Made by a program: the position numbers and the translations under genes | The notes under the pieces: generated by a model | What the model was told of the DNA's origin: nothing | What the model saw: the letters and a program-made list of their open reading frames with translations, nothing else | The model's database searches: none | Assembly (NCBI GenBank): GCA_045543095.1 | Contig: JAZQMC010000025.1 | Span: 1 to 64,000, forward strand | DNA: 64,000 bases | Direction: 5' to 3' | From: Fimenecus sp045543095 | GTDB lineage: Bacteria > Bacillota > Clostridia > Oscillospirales > Acutalibacteraceae | Shown: in pieces, positions 7,854-17,208 of the stretch | Layout of the letters: every line of letters starts with the position of its first letter | Numbering within the stretch: position 1 is the stretch's first letter

Positions 7854-8432
7854 TCACCTAATATCACGAATTTTTTTACGAATGCGTTGAATTGCATTAT
7901 CAACCGACTTTTCAGTACATTCAAGGATTTCAGCAATCTCCTGATATGACATACCGAGCATTGAAAGCTTTAAGACCTTTTTTTCGGTTTTAGAAAGATT
8001 ATTTTTAATAAAATCACTTATTCTTTCAAACTCTTCATTATATATAACAACTTCTTCAGGTGTTGGTGAATGTGAAAGAAGATTATTTTCTTCTTCAATA
8101 GGAATATAAGCACGCAAAGGAAGATTAGATTTATTATTAGAAACTCTTATTGCAGAAAGCATTTTTCTTGTTGCGACAGTTAAAGCAAAGGTTGAAAACT
8201 GAATGTCGCGGGTTTCATCAAAAGAATAAACCGCGGAAACAAAGCCCATCATACCCTCTTGGTACAAATCGTCAAACTCAATTCCGCTTAAGCCCTTAAA
8301 GGATTTTGCTTTTTGAAGAATTTTTTTGGAGAATTGTTCAATTAACCGAGTGAGAGCTTTAGTGTCACCGGATTTTGCGAGTGATACAAGAGTGTTGTCA
8401 TCTTTTGTATCAACCATTGACACATTAGCCAA
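7854..8432 (-). CDS. sigH: RNA polymerase sigma factor, sigma-H-like
   Basis: Sigma-70 family factor of 192 residues. Region 2 has DLYQEGMMGFVSAVYSFD and FSTFALTVATRKMLSAIR, followed by LPLRAYIPIEEE, which resembles the sigma-H linker. Region 4 has LSKTEKKVLKLSMLGM, SYQEIAEILECTEKSVDN and AIQRIRKKIR. Region 1.1 is absent, as in SigH. GAGGTGAT sits about seven bases before a TTG at 8432, whereas the first ATG (8417) is too far, so TTG is taken as start. Sigma-H drives early sporulation genes in Firmicutes; another group-3 sigma is the main alternative. Confidence 0.8.
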   Translation of the reverse strand: MANVSMVDTKDDNTLVSLAKSGDTKALTRLIEQFSKKILQKAKSFKGLSGIEFDDLYQEGMMGFVSAVYSFDETRDIQFSTFALTVATRKMLSAIRVSNNKSNLPLRAYIPIEEENNLLSHSPTPEEVVIYNEEFERISDFIKNNLSKTEKKVLKLSMLGMSYQEIAEILECTEKSVDNAIQRIRKKIRDIR

Positions 8433-8482
8433 AAAATCACCTCAAAAACAAAAAAGAACATAATACAGTATGTTTATATAAA

Positions 8483-8510
8483 AGTATATCACAAAAATTT
8501 ATAAAGTCAA
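8483..8510 (-). promoter_or_regulatory. Sigma-A promoter of the sigma factor gene
   Basis: Minus strand TTGACT (8510-8505), a 16-bp spacer and TATACT (8488-8483), about 50 bases before the TTG start. Confidence 0.65.
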
Positions 8511-8569
8511 TAAAAATTTTTGTGTAAAATAGATAATTTTTCATATTTCGACAAGTTGCAACAAAAAAT

Positions 8570-8600
8570 AACCGCAAACCCGAAAGTTTGCGGTTAAAAT
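8570..8600 (-). terminator. Terminator after pgcA and its small partner
   Basis: AACCGCAAAC-CCGAAA-GTTTGCGGTT (8570-8595), just past the stop of the 31-residue peptide. On the minus strand the 3' side reads A/T-rich (TATTTTTTGTTGC), consistent with termination. Confidence 0.7.
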
Positions 8601-8601
8601 T

Positions 8602-8697
8602 TTACATAAGTATTTGTAACAACACAGAGGCGGTACTCATAAGCATCAATACTGCAAGAATTATTGCCACAATTTTAACTATTTTTTGCTGTTTCAT
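8602..8697 (-). CDS. 31-residue membrane micro-protein coupled to pgcA
   Basis: The frame starts two bases past the pgcA stop (TAA TA ATG) and ends just before the terminator. It encodes MKQQKIVKIVAIILAV and continues as one hydrophobic helix to the end. Size and layout (basic start, one helix, no soluble domain) recall single-pass families such as Prli42 or DUF4044, but I cannot prove membership. The fixed place between pgcA and the terminator supports expression. Confidence 0.5.
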   Translation of the reverse strand: MKQQKIVKIVAIILAVLMLMSTASVLLQILM

Positions 8698-8699
8698 TA

Positions 8700-10418
8700 T
8701 TATACTCCAAGAATTTTTGAAATGTCTTTTGACATTACTTCTGTTTTTGCTTCTGAATCTGCACGAGATGAACCAAAAGCGGTAATATAAGCCTTGATTT
8801 TAGGTTCTGTACCCGAAGGACGAACAATAACCTTACTGTTATCTTCAAGGGAATATGAAAGCACATTCGATTTTGGTAATGTGATTTCTGTTACCTCACC
8901 TGTTACAGTATCTTTAATTGTGCTCAATTTATAGTCTGCAACTTTTGTAACCTTTTTGCCTGCAATTTCTGTTGGGGCATTTTCACGAAGTGACGACATA
9001 AGGTCTGCCATCTTCTGCATTCCGCTTGCACCCTCAAAAGTGAAATTGAGAAGCGAGTTAAGGTACATACCGTACTTTTCATAAATGCCATCCATAAACT
9101 GTTTAAGAGAAATACCGCGAAGCTTATAATGTGCTGCCATTTCACATATGATAAGTGATGCTACAACGGCATCTTTATCGCGAGCGTGTGCACCACGAAG
9201 ATAACCGTATGATTCTTCCATACCGATGATAAAGCGGTCTTCCGCACCTGCCTTTTCAAGATTTGTAACAAGTTCACCTATATATTTAAAGCCTGTGAGC
9301 AAATCAGCAGTTTCTGCGCCGTAAGAGCTTGCGATTGCCTCAACCAACGGAGTTGTAACGATAGTTTTAACAACAATCGGTTCTGCGGGAAGTTTGCCTT
9401 GCTCTTTAAGTGATGAAAGAAGATACTCACAGAGCATTGCACCAACCTCATTACCCGTCATAAGCACATAATCATCACCGTCACGCACTGCAATACCAAC
9501 ACGGTCACAGTCGGGGTCAGTTGCAAGAAGCAAATCAGCATCAGTACCCTCGGCAGTTTTGATTGCACATTCAAATGCCTGACGAATTTCAGGATTAGGA
9601 TAAGGACAAGTTGGGAAATTACCGTCGGGTTTTTCTTGTTCTTTAACGATAATTACGTCGTTGATACCCGCTTTTTTGAGTATTTTACGAACCGGCTTAT
9701 TGCCTGCACCGTTAAGAGGAGTGTAAACCACTTTAAGACCCGCTTTTTTAATTTCAGCAGGATTTACACAACAAGAAAGCACACTTTTATAAAACTCGTC
9801 AACAAGCCAATCTTCAATAAAATCAACCATATCTTCGGCAAGTGCATCGTCAAAATCCATTGTTTTAACACCTGTGAACATATCGGTCTTCTGAATATAC
9901 TCATAAGTTTTTGCCGCTGCCTCATCGGTCATCTGATAGCCATTGGGGTCATAGCATTTATACCCGTTATATTTTGATGGGTTATGACTTGCGGTAATGA
10001 TGATACCTGAAGAACAACCTAATCTTCTTACTGCGAAAGAGAGCATTGGTGTTGGAACAAGCTCGGGATAAATATAAACTTTAATTCCGTTAGCCGCAAG
10101 CACGCCTGCTGCACTCTTTGCGAATTCTTCAGACTTAATACGAGAGTCATAAGCAATTGCGATTGATGGTTCTTCAAAATTTTCATTAAGGTAATCGGCT
10201 AATCCTTGAGTTGCCTGATTAACTGTATAAACATTCATTCTGTTTGTGCCCGCACCGATAACTCCGCGAAGTCCTGCAGTACCAAACTCAAGATTTTTAT
10301 AAAAGCGGTCGAGAATTGCCTCTTCATCCCCTTTTATGCTTTCAAGCTCGGGGATAAGGTCTTTATCTGCCACCGCAGATTCAAGCCACTGTTCATAAAG
10401 GAAATTGATATCGTTCAC
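8700..10418 (-). CDS. pgcA: Alpha-phosphoglucomutase
   Basis: Interconverts glucose 1-phosphate and glucose 6-phosphate, feeding UDP-glucose and glycogen or wall polymers. The 572 residues fit the long bacterial PgcA form. The active-site serine lies in TASHNPSKYNGYK, the metal loop is ATDPDCDR, the sugar loop is GMEESYGYLRG and the phosphate loop is VRPSGTEPK. GTG 10418 is chosen because GGAGG lies seven to eight bases upstream. It is transcribed with the 31-residue peptide and is divergent from the YifB-like gene. Confidence 0.94.
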   Translation of the reverse strand: MNDINFLYEQWLESAVADKDLIPELESIKGDEEAILDRFYKNLEFGTAGLRGVIGAGTNRMNVYTVNQATQGLADYLNENFEEPSIAIAYDSRIKSEEFAKSAAGVLAANGIKVYIYPELVPTPMLSFAVRRLGCSSGIIITASHNPSKYNGYKCYDPNGYQMTDEAAAKTYEYIQKTDMFTGVKTMDFDDALAEDMVDFIEDWLVDEFYKSVLSCCVNPAEIKKAGLKVVYTPLNGAGNKPVRKILKKAGINDVIIVKEQEKPDGNFPTCPYPNPEIRQAFECAIKTAEGTDADLLLATDPDCDRVGIAVRDGDDYVLMTGNEVGAMLCEYLLSSLKEQGKLPAEPIVVKTIVTTPLVEAIASSYGAETADLLTGFKYIGELVTNLEKAGAEDRFIIGMEESYGYLRGAHARDKDAVVASLIICEMAAHYKLRGISLKQFMDGIYEKYGMYLNSLLNFTFEGASGMQKMADLMSSLRENAPTEIAGKKVTKVADYKLSTIKDTVTGEVTEITLPKSNVLSYSLEDNSKVIVRPSGTEPKIKAYITAFGSSRADSEAKTEVMSKDISKILGV

Positions 10419-10504
10419 GATAACGCCTCCAATTTTTATTATCAAGTATATTTTACTCTATTATTTACAAAAAGTAAATATAAAAAATATATGAATAAAA
10501 TCGG

Positions 10505-10533
10505 TTGAAAATTAGTTATTTTTTAATTATAAT
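10505..10533 (+). promoter_or_regulatory. Sigma-A promoter of the YifB/ComM-like gene
   Basis: TTGAAA (10505-10510), a 17-bp spacer and TATAAT (10528-10533), about 30 bases before the start. Confidence 0.7.
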
Positions 10534-10562
10534 AAAATCAGTAATTTTACGGGGTGATTTTA

Positions 10563-12089
10563 GTGTTTGCAAGAGTTACAAGTCTTGGACTTTTTGGCAT
10601 TGAGGCATACAAGGTGATAGTTGAGGCTGACATTTCGGGCGGGTTACCGCGATTTGACATTGTCGGTCTTCCTGACACTGCGGTTTCTGAAAGCCGAGAG
10701 AGAGTTCGCTCTGCCATTAAAAATGCAAACTTACAATACCCTGTAAGCAGAATCACGGTAAATCTTGCCCCCGCAGATATAAAAAAAGAAGGTCCGTTAT
10801 ATGATTTACCCATACTCATTGCACTTCTTTGTGCTAACGAGCAATTAAAGGGTGTTACTGATGATATGGCATTTATCGGTGAATTATCCCTTGACGGACA
10901 GCTTCGCAAGGTAAACGGTGTTTTGCCCATGGTAATTTGTGCACAAAAATCGGGCATTAAAAAGATTTTCATTCCCGCAGATAACATAAGCGAGGGTGCA
11001 GTAGTTAAGGGCATTGAGGTTTATCCCGTTAAAAATGTTTTTCAACTGCTCAAGCACCTTACAAATATGGAATTGATTAGTCCTGTATCGGCAGAAAGCT
11101 ATACAGAATACAGAAACCCTATGAACATTCCCGACTTCGCAGATGTGCGAGGTCAGGAAGAGGTTAAAAGAGCCTTGGAAATTGCCGCAGCGGGTGGACA
11201 CAATGTGCTTATGGTTGGCCCTCCCGGTTCGGGCAAGAGTATGCTTGCAAAGAGAATGCCGTCGATTCTGCCCGATATGACATTTGAGGAATCAATTGAA
11301 ACTACAAATATTTATTCAATAGCGGGTGCGTTGCCATCGGGCGTTTCACTTTTAAGGTCAAGACCATTCCGCTCACCACACCATTCGGTATCCCCTGCGG
11401 GACTTTCGGGCGGTGGTGCGATACCCAAGCCGGGTGAGGTGTCACTTGCACATAACGGTGTATTATTCCTTGACGAGCTACCCGAATTCACAAGAAACAC
11501 TTTAGAGGTTTTGCGTCAGCCCATTGAAGACGGGATTATAAGTATTTCGCGTGCGGCGGCGAAGTTTCAATATCCTTGTTCAGTTATGGTGATTGCGGCA
11601 ATGAACCCCTGCCCCTGCGGATATTACGGTCACCCCACCCGCCCCTGCACTTGCTCAACCGGTGCGGCACAGAGATATTTAAACCGTGTTAGCGGTCCAC
11701 TTATTGACAGACTTGATATTCACGTAAGTGTTCCGCCGGTAGATTTCCAAAATCTTTCAAGCGACCGCAAGTCAGAGCCCTCAAGCGAGATTAAAAAGAG
11801 GGTCGACAAGGCACGTGCTATTCAGCACGAAAGATTTAAGGGTACGGGAATTACCTGTAATGCAAAAATGGACGCGGCAAGCACAAGGAAATATTGTAAA
11901 ATGAGTTCAAATGCTATGTACATTCTACAAACAGCATTTGAAAGATTATCACTTTCAGCAAGAGCGTACGACAAGGTTTTACGAATTGCAAGAACAATCG
12001 CAGACCTTGATGATTCGGTGCAAATTGACACAAAGCATATTACCGAGGCGATACAATATCGAAGCTTTGACAGAAGATTTGATGAATAG
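10563..12089 (+). CDS. YifB/ComM-family AAA ATPase (Mg-chelatase-like)
   Basis: A 508-residue ATPase. The N-terminal ChlI-like domain begins VFARVTSLGLFGIEAYKV with GGLPRFDIVGLPD. The AAA core has Walker A GPPGSGKSML and Walker B VLFLDELPEF. A Cys cluster follows (PCPCGYYG, RPCTC), then the C-terminal lid (AYDKVLRIARTIADL). In Proteobacteria ComM acts as a branch-migration helicase in transformation; the Firmicute role is not settled. GTG 10563 is preferred over GTG 10554 because GGGG precedes it by eight bases and MLARV-type starts are usual. Confidence 0.9.
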   Translation: MFARVTSLGLFGIEAYKVIVEADISGGLPRFDIVGLPDTAVSESRERVRSAIKNANLQYPVSRITVNLAPADIKKEGPLYDLPILIALLCANEQLKGVTDDMAFIGELSLDGQLRKVNGVLPMVICAQKSGIKKIFIPADNISEGAVVKGIEVYPVKNVFQLLKHLTNMELISPVSAESYTEYRNPMNIPDFADVRGQEEVKRALEIAAAGGHNVLMVGPPGSGKSMLAKRMPSILPDMTFEESIETTNIYSIAGALPSGVSLLRSRPFRSPHHSVSPAGLSGGGAIPKPGEVSLAHNGVLFLDELPEFTRNTLEVLRQPIEDGIISISRAAAKFQYPCSVMVIAAMNPCPCGYYGHPTRPCTCSTGAAQRYLNRVSGPLIDRLDIHVSVPPVDFQNLSSDRKSEPSSEIKKRVDKARAIQHERFKGTGITCNAKMDAASTRKYCKMSSNAMYILQTAFERLSLSARAYDKVLRIARTIADLDDSVQIDTKHITEAIQYRSFDRRFDE

Positions 12090-12099
12090 AGCATAAATT

Positions 12100-12127
12100 A
12101 ACTCCCATGCTTATGCAAGGGAGTTTT
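12100..12127. terminator. Bidirectional terminator
   Basis: AACTCCC, inner TGC/GCA pairing and GGGAGTT, followed by TTTTTT. The stem contains the last codons of the converging MFS gene. Confidence 0.8.
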
Positions 12128-13283
12128 TTGTTACCTTTGATTGTTTCAGCATTGCGGTAGTTGACACGGCGGTTAGAAGCCACGCAACAAGTTGGAAAAT
12201 GCTGAAAATATCGGTTGTGAGATATTGTGCGAGCAACCCGAATGTTATGGGTGAAAGTAAGATGCTACAATACGATATTGCGCCTTGAAGTCCTATGAAA
12301 GACTGCGAAATATCGCGTCCCATATGAATTGGGGTTAAATGTGTCATATTTGGAAAAATTGGTCCGTTGCCAAGTCCTATTAGGAAAAGACCGATTACTG
12401 ACACAACAAAATTCTGTGAAAATGTCAGCAGAATTGCAACAAGGGTAATACTTTCGCCGATTACGATTATTTTCTTGGGTTCAATTTTGTTGACGAGCAA
12501 GCCTGACAAAAATCTGCCCAAGGTCATTCCAACAAAATAAAATGTAATCATTTCTGCCGCTTTGTCGGGTGTTAAGCCTTTGGAATTCACAAGGAATGTA
12601 CTTCCCCACGCAAGACAAACAGATTCAATTGCACAAGAGCCGAAATAAATAACAAGGCTTGAGCGCGCAATCGGGATTTTAAGGAGTTGCTTTATTGATA
12701 CAACCTTTGTTTCTTCTTCCTCTGCCTTTTGCTCTTTGACCTTTTTCCACACGGGCAGAGAGATAAAGCAAATAATTGTGAGTACGAGTTGGAAAAAGAA
12801 CATTGTTCTGTATCCGCCCTGCCAATTATTGCTGTTACTTAACGCGATAGACATTAAAAACGGGCTGATTGTTACACCTACGCCGTATGAACAGTGCAAG
12901 AAATTTACATGAGTTGCTTTGTAATTCAGCGCCACATAATTATTGAGAACATTGTCAATTCCGCCTGCACCAAGTCCCAAAGGAATGGCAAAAAGGCAAA
13001 GCATCAATATATTCTGCGAAAATGAAAATCCGAGGATTGCAACGGCCGTAAGCGCAGTGCTGAATGCCACAACCAACGGTGTACCGAACTTTTTCACAAG
13101 TCTTGCACTCATAAGGCTAGAGAAGATTGTACCTACATACATAAGTCCTGTTACAAAATTTGAATAGGACATAGGCAACTGAAATTCGGTATATATTGCG
13201 GGCCAAGCTGTGCCGAAAAGTGAATCGGGAATACCAAGCCCCACGTATGTAACAAAGATTATAATTACTAATAAGGTTGCCAT
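12111..13283 (-). CDS. Major facilitator superfamily transporter
   Basis: A 390-residue membrane carrier with about twelve helices in two halves joined by a charged loop (KKVKEQKAEEEETK, about 188-201). The second half has FYFVGMTLGRFLSGLL, an MFS motif-A-like loop. The overall style (VGLGIPDSLFGTAWP at the start, a long glycine-rich GLGAGGIDN) resembles the FucP/YbjJ sugar or drug carriers. The substrate is not predictable. It starts three bases past the radical-SAM-linked gene, so it is likely the third gene of that transcript, which is unusual since a ribonuclease gene often sits there. Confidence 0.87.
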   Translation of the reverse strand: MATLLVIIIFVTYVGLGIPDSLFGTAWPAIYTEFQLPMSYSNFVTGLMYVGTIFSSLMSARLVKKFGTPLVVAFSTALTAVAILGFSFSQNILMLCLFAIPLGLGAGGIDNVLNNYVALNYKATHVNFLHCSYGVGVTISPFLMSIALSNSNNWQGGYRTMFFFQLVLTIICFISLPVWKKVKEQKAEEEETKVVSIKQLLKIPIARSSLVIYFGSCAIESVCLAWGSTFLVNSKGLTPDKAAEMITFYFVGMTLGRFLSGLLVNKIEPKKIIVIGESITLVAILLTFSQNFVVSVIGLFLIGLGNGPIFPNMTHLTPIHMGRDISQSFIGLQGAISYCSILLSPITFGLLAQYLTTDIFSIFQLVAWLLTAVSTTAMLKQSKVTKNSLA

Positions 13284-13286
13284 AAA

Positions 13287-13967
13287 TTATCGAAAAATCT
13301 CCATATTTTCGGTATATGATTTGAGTTTGATTACGTCAACATCCTGCTCGTCGGTGGCGGTATCTTTTGTGAGTGCACCGATTAAAAGCATTGGGTTGAT
13401 ATTTATTGATGTGCCCGATGAAAGAATCGTTTTAAGAACTAATTTATTATCTTGTTCTTTTAACTCATAAGTTCTTATATGCTCTTTGATATTAACCTCT
13501 TTACTGACCTTTTTTCTGCCCTGCTTGCCTTTTTTCTCAACAAGAATTTCGTCGGCAGAGAGGATTGAATGTGCCTTATTTAATAATAATTCATCGGGAT
13601 TATTAAAGATAATTTCATACTCTGCCCAGCGAATGTCATTGGGTGACATATGGGGTAATGAAATCTTTTTAACAGTAATATCAACCGGTAAGGCATTATT
13701 GAGTTTTTCAGCGAGTTCATTCAAATCAACGTCTTCTGTAAGGCGGAAATCAACGGTTTCGCAATAACTTTCAAAGCCCAATGACAGAGGCATTGCAAAA
13801 GTGAGGAATGCGTGGGGATTAAAACCCTCAGTGTACCAAATCGGCACCCCGGCACGCTTCATTGCACGAGTTATGCAACGGACGGTATCAAGATGCGAAA
13901 TAAACTTTGCCATACCTGTTTTTTCGTAGAACATTCTTACATCTGTCCACTTTTTAATTTCGGGCAT
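13287..13967 (-). CDS. Radical-SAM-linked protein (TIGR03936/DUF2344 family)
   Basis: A 226-residue soluble protein with the hallmark start VRMFYEKTGMAKFISHLD, then RAMKRAGVPIWYTEGFNPH and MPLSLGFES, which define this family found next to a B12-binding-type radical-SAM protein. Its start overlaps the end of that upstream gene by 14 bases; ATG 13967 is chosen because GGAGG lies eight bases before it. The family is thought to assist the radical-SAM partner in an unknown, possibly RNA-related, modification. Confidence 0.88.
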   Translation of the reverse strand: MPEIKKWTDVRMFYEKTGMAKFISHLDTVRCITRAMKRAGVPIWYTEGFNPHAFLTFAMPLSLGFESYCETVDFRLTEDVDLNELAEKLNNALPVDITVKKISLPHMSPNDIRWAEYEIIFNNPDELLLNKAHSILSADEILVEKKGKQGRKKVSKEVNIKEHIRTYELKEQDNKLVLKTILSSGTSININPMLLIGALTKDTATDEQDVDVIKLKSYTENMEIFR

Positions 13968-15798
13968 CACATTTACCTCCGTTCAGCTTATTTGCACCGC
14001 AGGCGGAACATTTAATTCGGCAATGGGGTGTAGTTTCACTTTGATGAGCTTTTTTATTTTCTTCGATAAGGAATTCCTTACGTACGCCGTAATCCATAAT
14101 ATCCCAAGGAAGAATTTCGTCATAATCGCGACGGCGGTTTGCGTAGAATTCGGTTGTTAAATTACATTCGTTGAACGCTTCACGCCATTTTGAGAAGTCA
14201 AAGAATTCATCCCAACTATCGAATTTACAGCCTTTTTGCCAAGCCTTGTAAATAACCTCACCAAGTCTTCTGTCACCGCGGGCTAAAACGCCCTCTAAAA
14301 CAGAAGTATCGGACTGATGATAACTGATTGAAATTTTACGGCTTGTGGTACTTGAAAGAAGATGCTTTTGCTTTTCAATAAGCATATCGGCGGTATCTTG
14401 TGGCTCCCATTGGAATGGTGTAAAGGGTTTAGGAACGAATGATGCACAGCTTACATTTACCTGAACACCCTTGCCCTTTTCTCTATTTGGGTTGCGATAG
14501 AATGTATCAACAACCTTTTGAGCCAAATCTGCGATACCTTTGATGTCGTCAAGTGTTTCGGTGGGAAGTCCCATCATAAAGTAAAGCTTAACGCTTGTCC
14601 AACCGCCGTCAAAGGCTTTAAGTGCGGTGCGAAGAACTTCTTCTTCAGTTACGTTTTTATTGATTGCGTCGCGAAGTCTTTGTGTGCCTGCCTCGGGAGC
14701 AAATGTGAGACCGCTTCGGCGAACTTTCTTAAGCTCTTCCATAAGTTCATCAGAGAAATTATCAACGCGGAGTGAGGGCAATGAAACATTGATATTCTCT
14801 TTAAGTGCCCAATCAAAAAGCATTGGAATGAGTTTATCAATCTTGGTATAATCACTTGTTGAAAGTGAGCAGAGAGAAATCTCATCATAACCCGTAGCAT
14901 TACTTATAAGTCTGCACTGCTCGTTGATTTTTTCGGGTGATTTTTCGCGAATTGGACGATAGATAAATCCCGCCTGACAGAAACGACAACCACGAATACA
15001 ACCGCGGAAAACTTCGCCCACAGTTCTGTCCTGAACAACATCGATAAACGGTACTACGAAATCTTTGGGATAATGTGCATTATCAAGGTCGGCAATAACT
15101 CTTTTCTTTACTCTTGCGGGTGCAGTTTCGAGATTTTCGATTGATTTAATTGTGCCGTCTTCATTGTAATCCACATTATAAAATTCGGGCACATAAACAC
15201 CCTCGATTTTTGCGGCTTCGCGTAAAAATTCAAGTCTTGTTGAGCCTTTTTCTTTATGTTCAATGAGCAAGTCGATAAGTTCGTTTGTAACCTCTTCGCC
15301 CTCGCCGGGTAAGAAGATGTCAATAAAATCTACCATTGGCTCTGCGTTGCATACACAAGGTCCGCCGGCAACAACAATTGGAGTGAGTGCAGTTCTGTCT
15401 TTTTTGAGTACCGGAATTCCGCCCAATTGGAGCATATTGAGAACATTGGTATAGCTTAATTCATACTGCAATGTAAAGCCTACCAAATCGAACATATCAA
15501 GACTGTCGCCACTTTCTAATGCGTAAAGCTTTACGCCGTTTTCACGCATAAGTGCTTCCATATCCTCCCAAGGTGCAAAAACACGCTCGCACCAAGCATC
15601 TTTGCGTTCATTTACAAGACTGTAAAGAATTTTCATACCAAGATGGGACATACCAATTTCGTAGTTATCGGGGAAGCAGAATGCATAACGGCATTTTATA
15701 TTTTCTTTATCTTTTACAACGCTGTTAAGCTCGCCACCCGTATAGCGTGCGGGCTTTTGAACCTTTTTCAGCAGTTTTTCAACTTCTTTTTTAACCAT
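13954..15798 (-). CDS. Radical-SAM protein (TIGR03960 family)
   Basis: A 614-residue Fe-S enzyme. The N-terminal part has a B12-binding-like fold without the cobalamin His motif being obvious. The radical-SAM centre has the Cys triad in RGCIRGCRFCQAGF, and EISLCSLSTSDY and LTFAPEAGTQRL are family segments. The C-terminus has a Cys-rich tail (CRIKCSACGAN). The gene overlaps its linked partner and forms the usual pair. In many Clostridia ribonuclease G and rplU-rpmA follow; here an MFS gene follows instead. The reaction is unknown. Confidence 0.9.
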   Translation of the reverse strand: MVKKEVEKLLKKVQKPARYTGGELNSVVKDKENIKCRYAFCFPDNYEIGMSHLGMKILYSLVNERKDAWCERVFAPWEDMEALMRENGVKLYALESGDSLDMFDLVGFTLQYELSYTNVLNMLQLGGIPVLKKDRTALTPIVVAGGPCVCNAEPMVDFIDIFLPGEGEEVTNELIDLLIEHKEKGSTRLEFLREAAKIEGVYVPEFYNVDYNEDGTIKSIENLETAPARVKKRVIADLDNAHYPKDFVVPFIDVVQDRTVGEVFRGCIRGCRFCQAGFIYRPIREKSPEKINEQCRLISNATGYDEISLCSLSTSDYTKIDKLIPMLFDWALKENINVSLPSLRVDNFSDELMEELKKVRRSGLTFAPEAGTQRLRDAINKNVTEEEVLRTALKAFDGGWTSVKLYFMMGLPTETLDDIKGIADLAQKVVDTFYRNPNREKGKGVQVNVSCASFVPKPFTPFQWEPQDTADMLIEKQKHLLSSTTSRKISISYHQSDTSVLEGVLARGDRRLGEVIYKAWQKGCKFDSWDEFFDFSKWREAFNECNLTTEFYANRRRDYDEILPWDIMDYGVRKEFLIEENKKAHQSETTPHCRIKCSACGANKLNGGKCDARN

Positions 15799-15852
15799 AG
15801 TGAACCTCGCAAATTCATAATCAATTTATTTTACTACAAAATCTGATATTTT

Positions 15853-16458
15853 TCAATATTCATTACTACCGAACATTGAAAGAGTGAGAAAAATTGCGAT
15901 AATTATTACCGAAAAATTATATCCGCTTGAAACAAATACATATATTCCCCATACATAAATGAGAGTTATGAAAACAATTGAAGTGATTTTGAGAATTTGT
16001 GTACATATTTCACTATCAAATCGCCTTGATAGTAAAAAATAAAGTGCCATTCCCCCATCAAGTCTTTTTACGGGTAACAAATTAAAAGTCATAAGAATTA
16101 AATTGATGCAAGCGACAGTTAGCAAAATTTCACTTTTATAAAAACAGATTGCAAAGCAACAAATTACAAATAAAACACCGTTGGCAAATGGTCCGCCGAG
16201 GGCTATTAACAATTCATTCTTTGTGCTGATTTTTATACTTTGTTGCCTTTTAATATTCATTCCTGTGATTTCAAATCGAACTGCTTGTGGCTTGTTACCT
16301 ACTGCGGACATTGTGAGCAAATGCCCCATTTCGTGAAAAAGTGACGAAGCAATAGTTATAAGCACATTTGCGGGCACATTCATTGTGATTACAAAAGTTA
16401 TCAATGCTACAAAAAGAAAGGTTATTTCAAAATCTATATCTTTGAATTTAAAGTTCAT
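15853..16458 (-). CDS. spoIVFB: SpoIVFB-like intramembrane zinc metalloprotease (M50)
   Basis: Polytopic site-2 protease of 201 residues. The zinc motif is LFHEMGHLL (HExxH, about residue 43) and the second ligand is in LLPVKRLDGG. In B. subtilis SpoIVFB cleaves pro-sigma-K in the mother cell. The start overlaps the upstream M23 gene by 11 bases, the same order as spoIVFA-spoIVFB, which supports this name over a generic M50 family protease. sigK is not in this window. ATG 16458 is chosen over a TTG two codons earlier. Confidence 0.82.
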   Translation of the reverse strand: MNFKFKDIDFEITFLFVALITFVITMNVPANVLITIASSLFHEMGHLLTMSAVGNKPQAVRFEITGMNIKRQQSIKISTKNELLIALGGPFANGVLFVICCFAICFYKSEILLTVACINLILMTFNLLPVKRLDGGMALYFLLSRRFDSEICTQILKITSIVFITLIYVWGIYVFVSSGYNFSVIIIAIFLTLSMFGSNEY

Positions 16459-17194
16459 AGTCAAGCACCCACAAAGGATTTATATATTTGCCTTTTAAAA
16501 TCACTTCAAAATGCAGATGATTGCCCGTAGCATAGCCTGTTGCACCCACAAGGGCTATTTTTTCGCCTTTTTTGACCTTTTCGCCCTCATTCACAAGCAG
16601 TTTATTACAATGATTATAAGTTGTTTTAAGGGTATCTGAATGCTTGATAACTATAAAATTTCCATTGATTTCGTTATATTCGGCTTTTATAACTATACCG
16701 TCATACGCTGAATAGATTTCGGTATTTTCGGGTGCGGCAATGTCAAGCCCCGAATGTAGTGAATACTTATTTGTAATTGGACTTACACGATAGCCGAAAA
16801 GCGAAGTTATATTGCCCTCTTTAATGGGATTTTGAAAATTTACGGTTAAAAAAACAGGAGAAAAGTCTGCCTTTTCTCCTGTTTTTGTTGTGGTTTCGCC
16901 TGTTCCGTTTTCAGTTTCTTCCTCTATAACCGATGGTGCAAATGCGGATTTTGTCACATTTTTGAACACATCTAAAATCTCTGAAACCGTCATATCCTTT
17001 TCACAAACACCTGCATAAAACTTTTTAATACCCTGCGACAAATCACCGTCATTTCGGCAAACAAGAAAAATTAACCCCGAAATCAGCAACGATAAAACAA
17101 GTTGAATAATAACAACCTTTGTCATTAAGTTTTTAGGTTTTTCTTCTTTTCGCGGTCGTGGCTCGCGTTTGTATTCATAAAAATTATTGTCCAT
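16448..17194 (-). CDS. spoIVFA: Membrane-anchored M23/LytM protein, SpoIVFA-like
   Basis: A 248-residue protein with a basic cytoplasmic start, a membrane helix (about 25-46), a linker and a LytM domain (about 120-245). Unlike B. subtilis SpoIVFA, whose LytM is degenerate, the zinc ligands are present: HSGLD (HxxxD) and HLHF (HxH). It overlaps the M50 gene, so the pair looks like spoIVFA-spoIVFB, with this protein holding the protease in check. It may also still cut peptidoglycan. A sigma-E-like promoter lies just upstream (17209-17238). Confidence 0.72.
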   Translation of the reverse strand: MDNNFYEYKREPRPRKEEKPKNLMTKVVIIQLVLSLLISGLIFLVCRNDGDLSQGIKKFYAGVCEKDMTVSEILDVFKNVTKSAFAPSVIEEETENGTGETTTKTGEKADFSPVFLTVNFQNPIKEGNITSLFGYRVSPITNKYSLHSGLDIAAPENTEIYSAYDGIVIKAEYNEINGNFIVIKHSDTLKTTYNHCNKLLVNEGEKVKKGEKIALVGATGYATGNHLHFEVILKGKYINPLWVLDYEL

Positions 17195-17208
17195 AATATC
17201 ACCGCTAA

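Noticed and set aside
10547..11014. Minus-strand frame opposite the YifB-like gene
   Set aside because: Antisense shadow of a well-supported coding region; no ribosome site and no recognisable protein.
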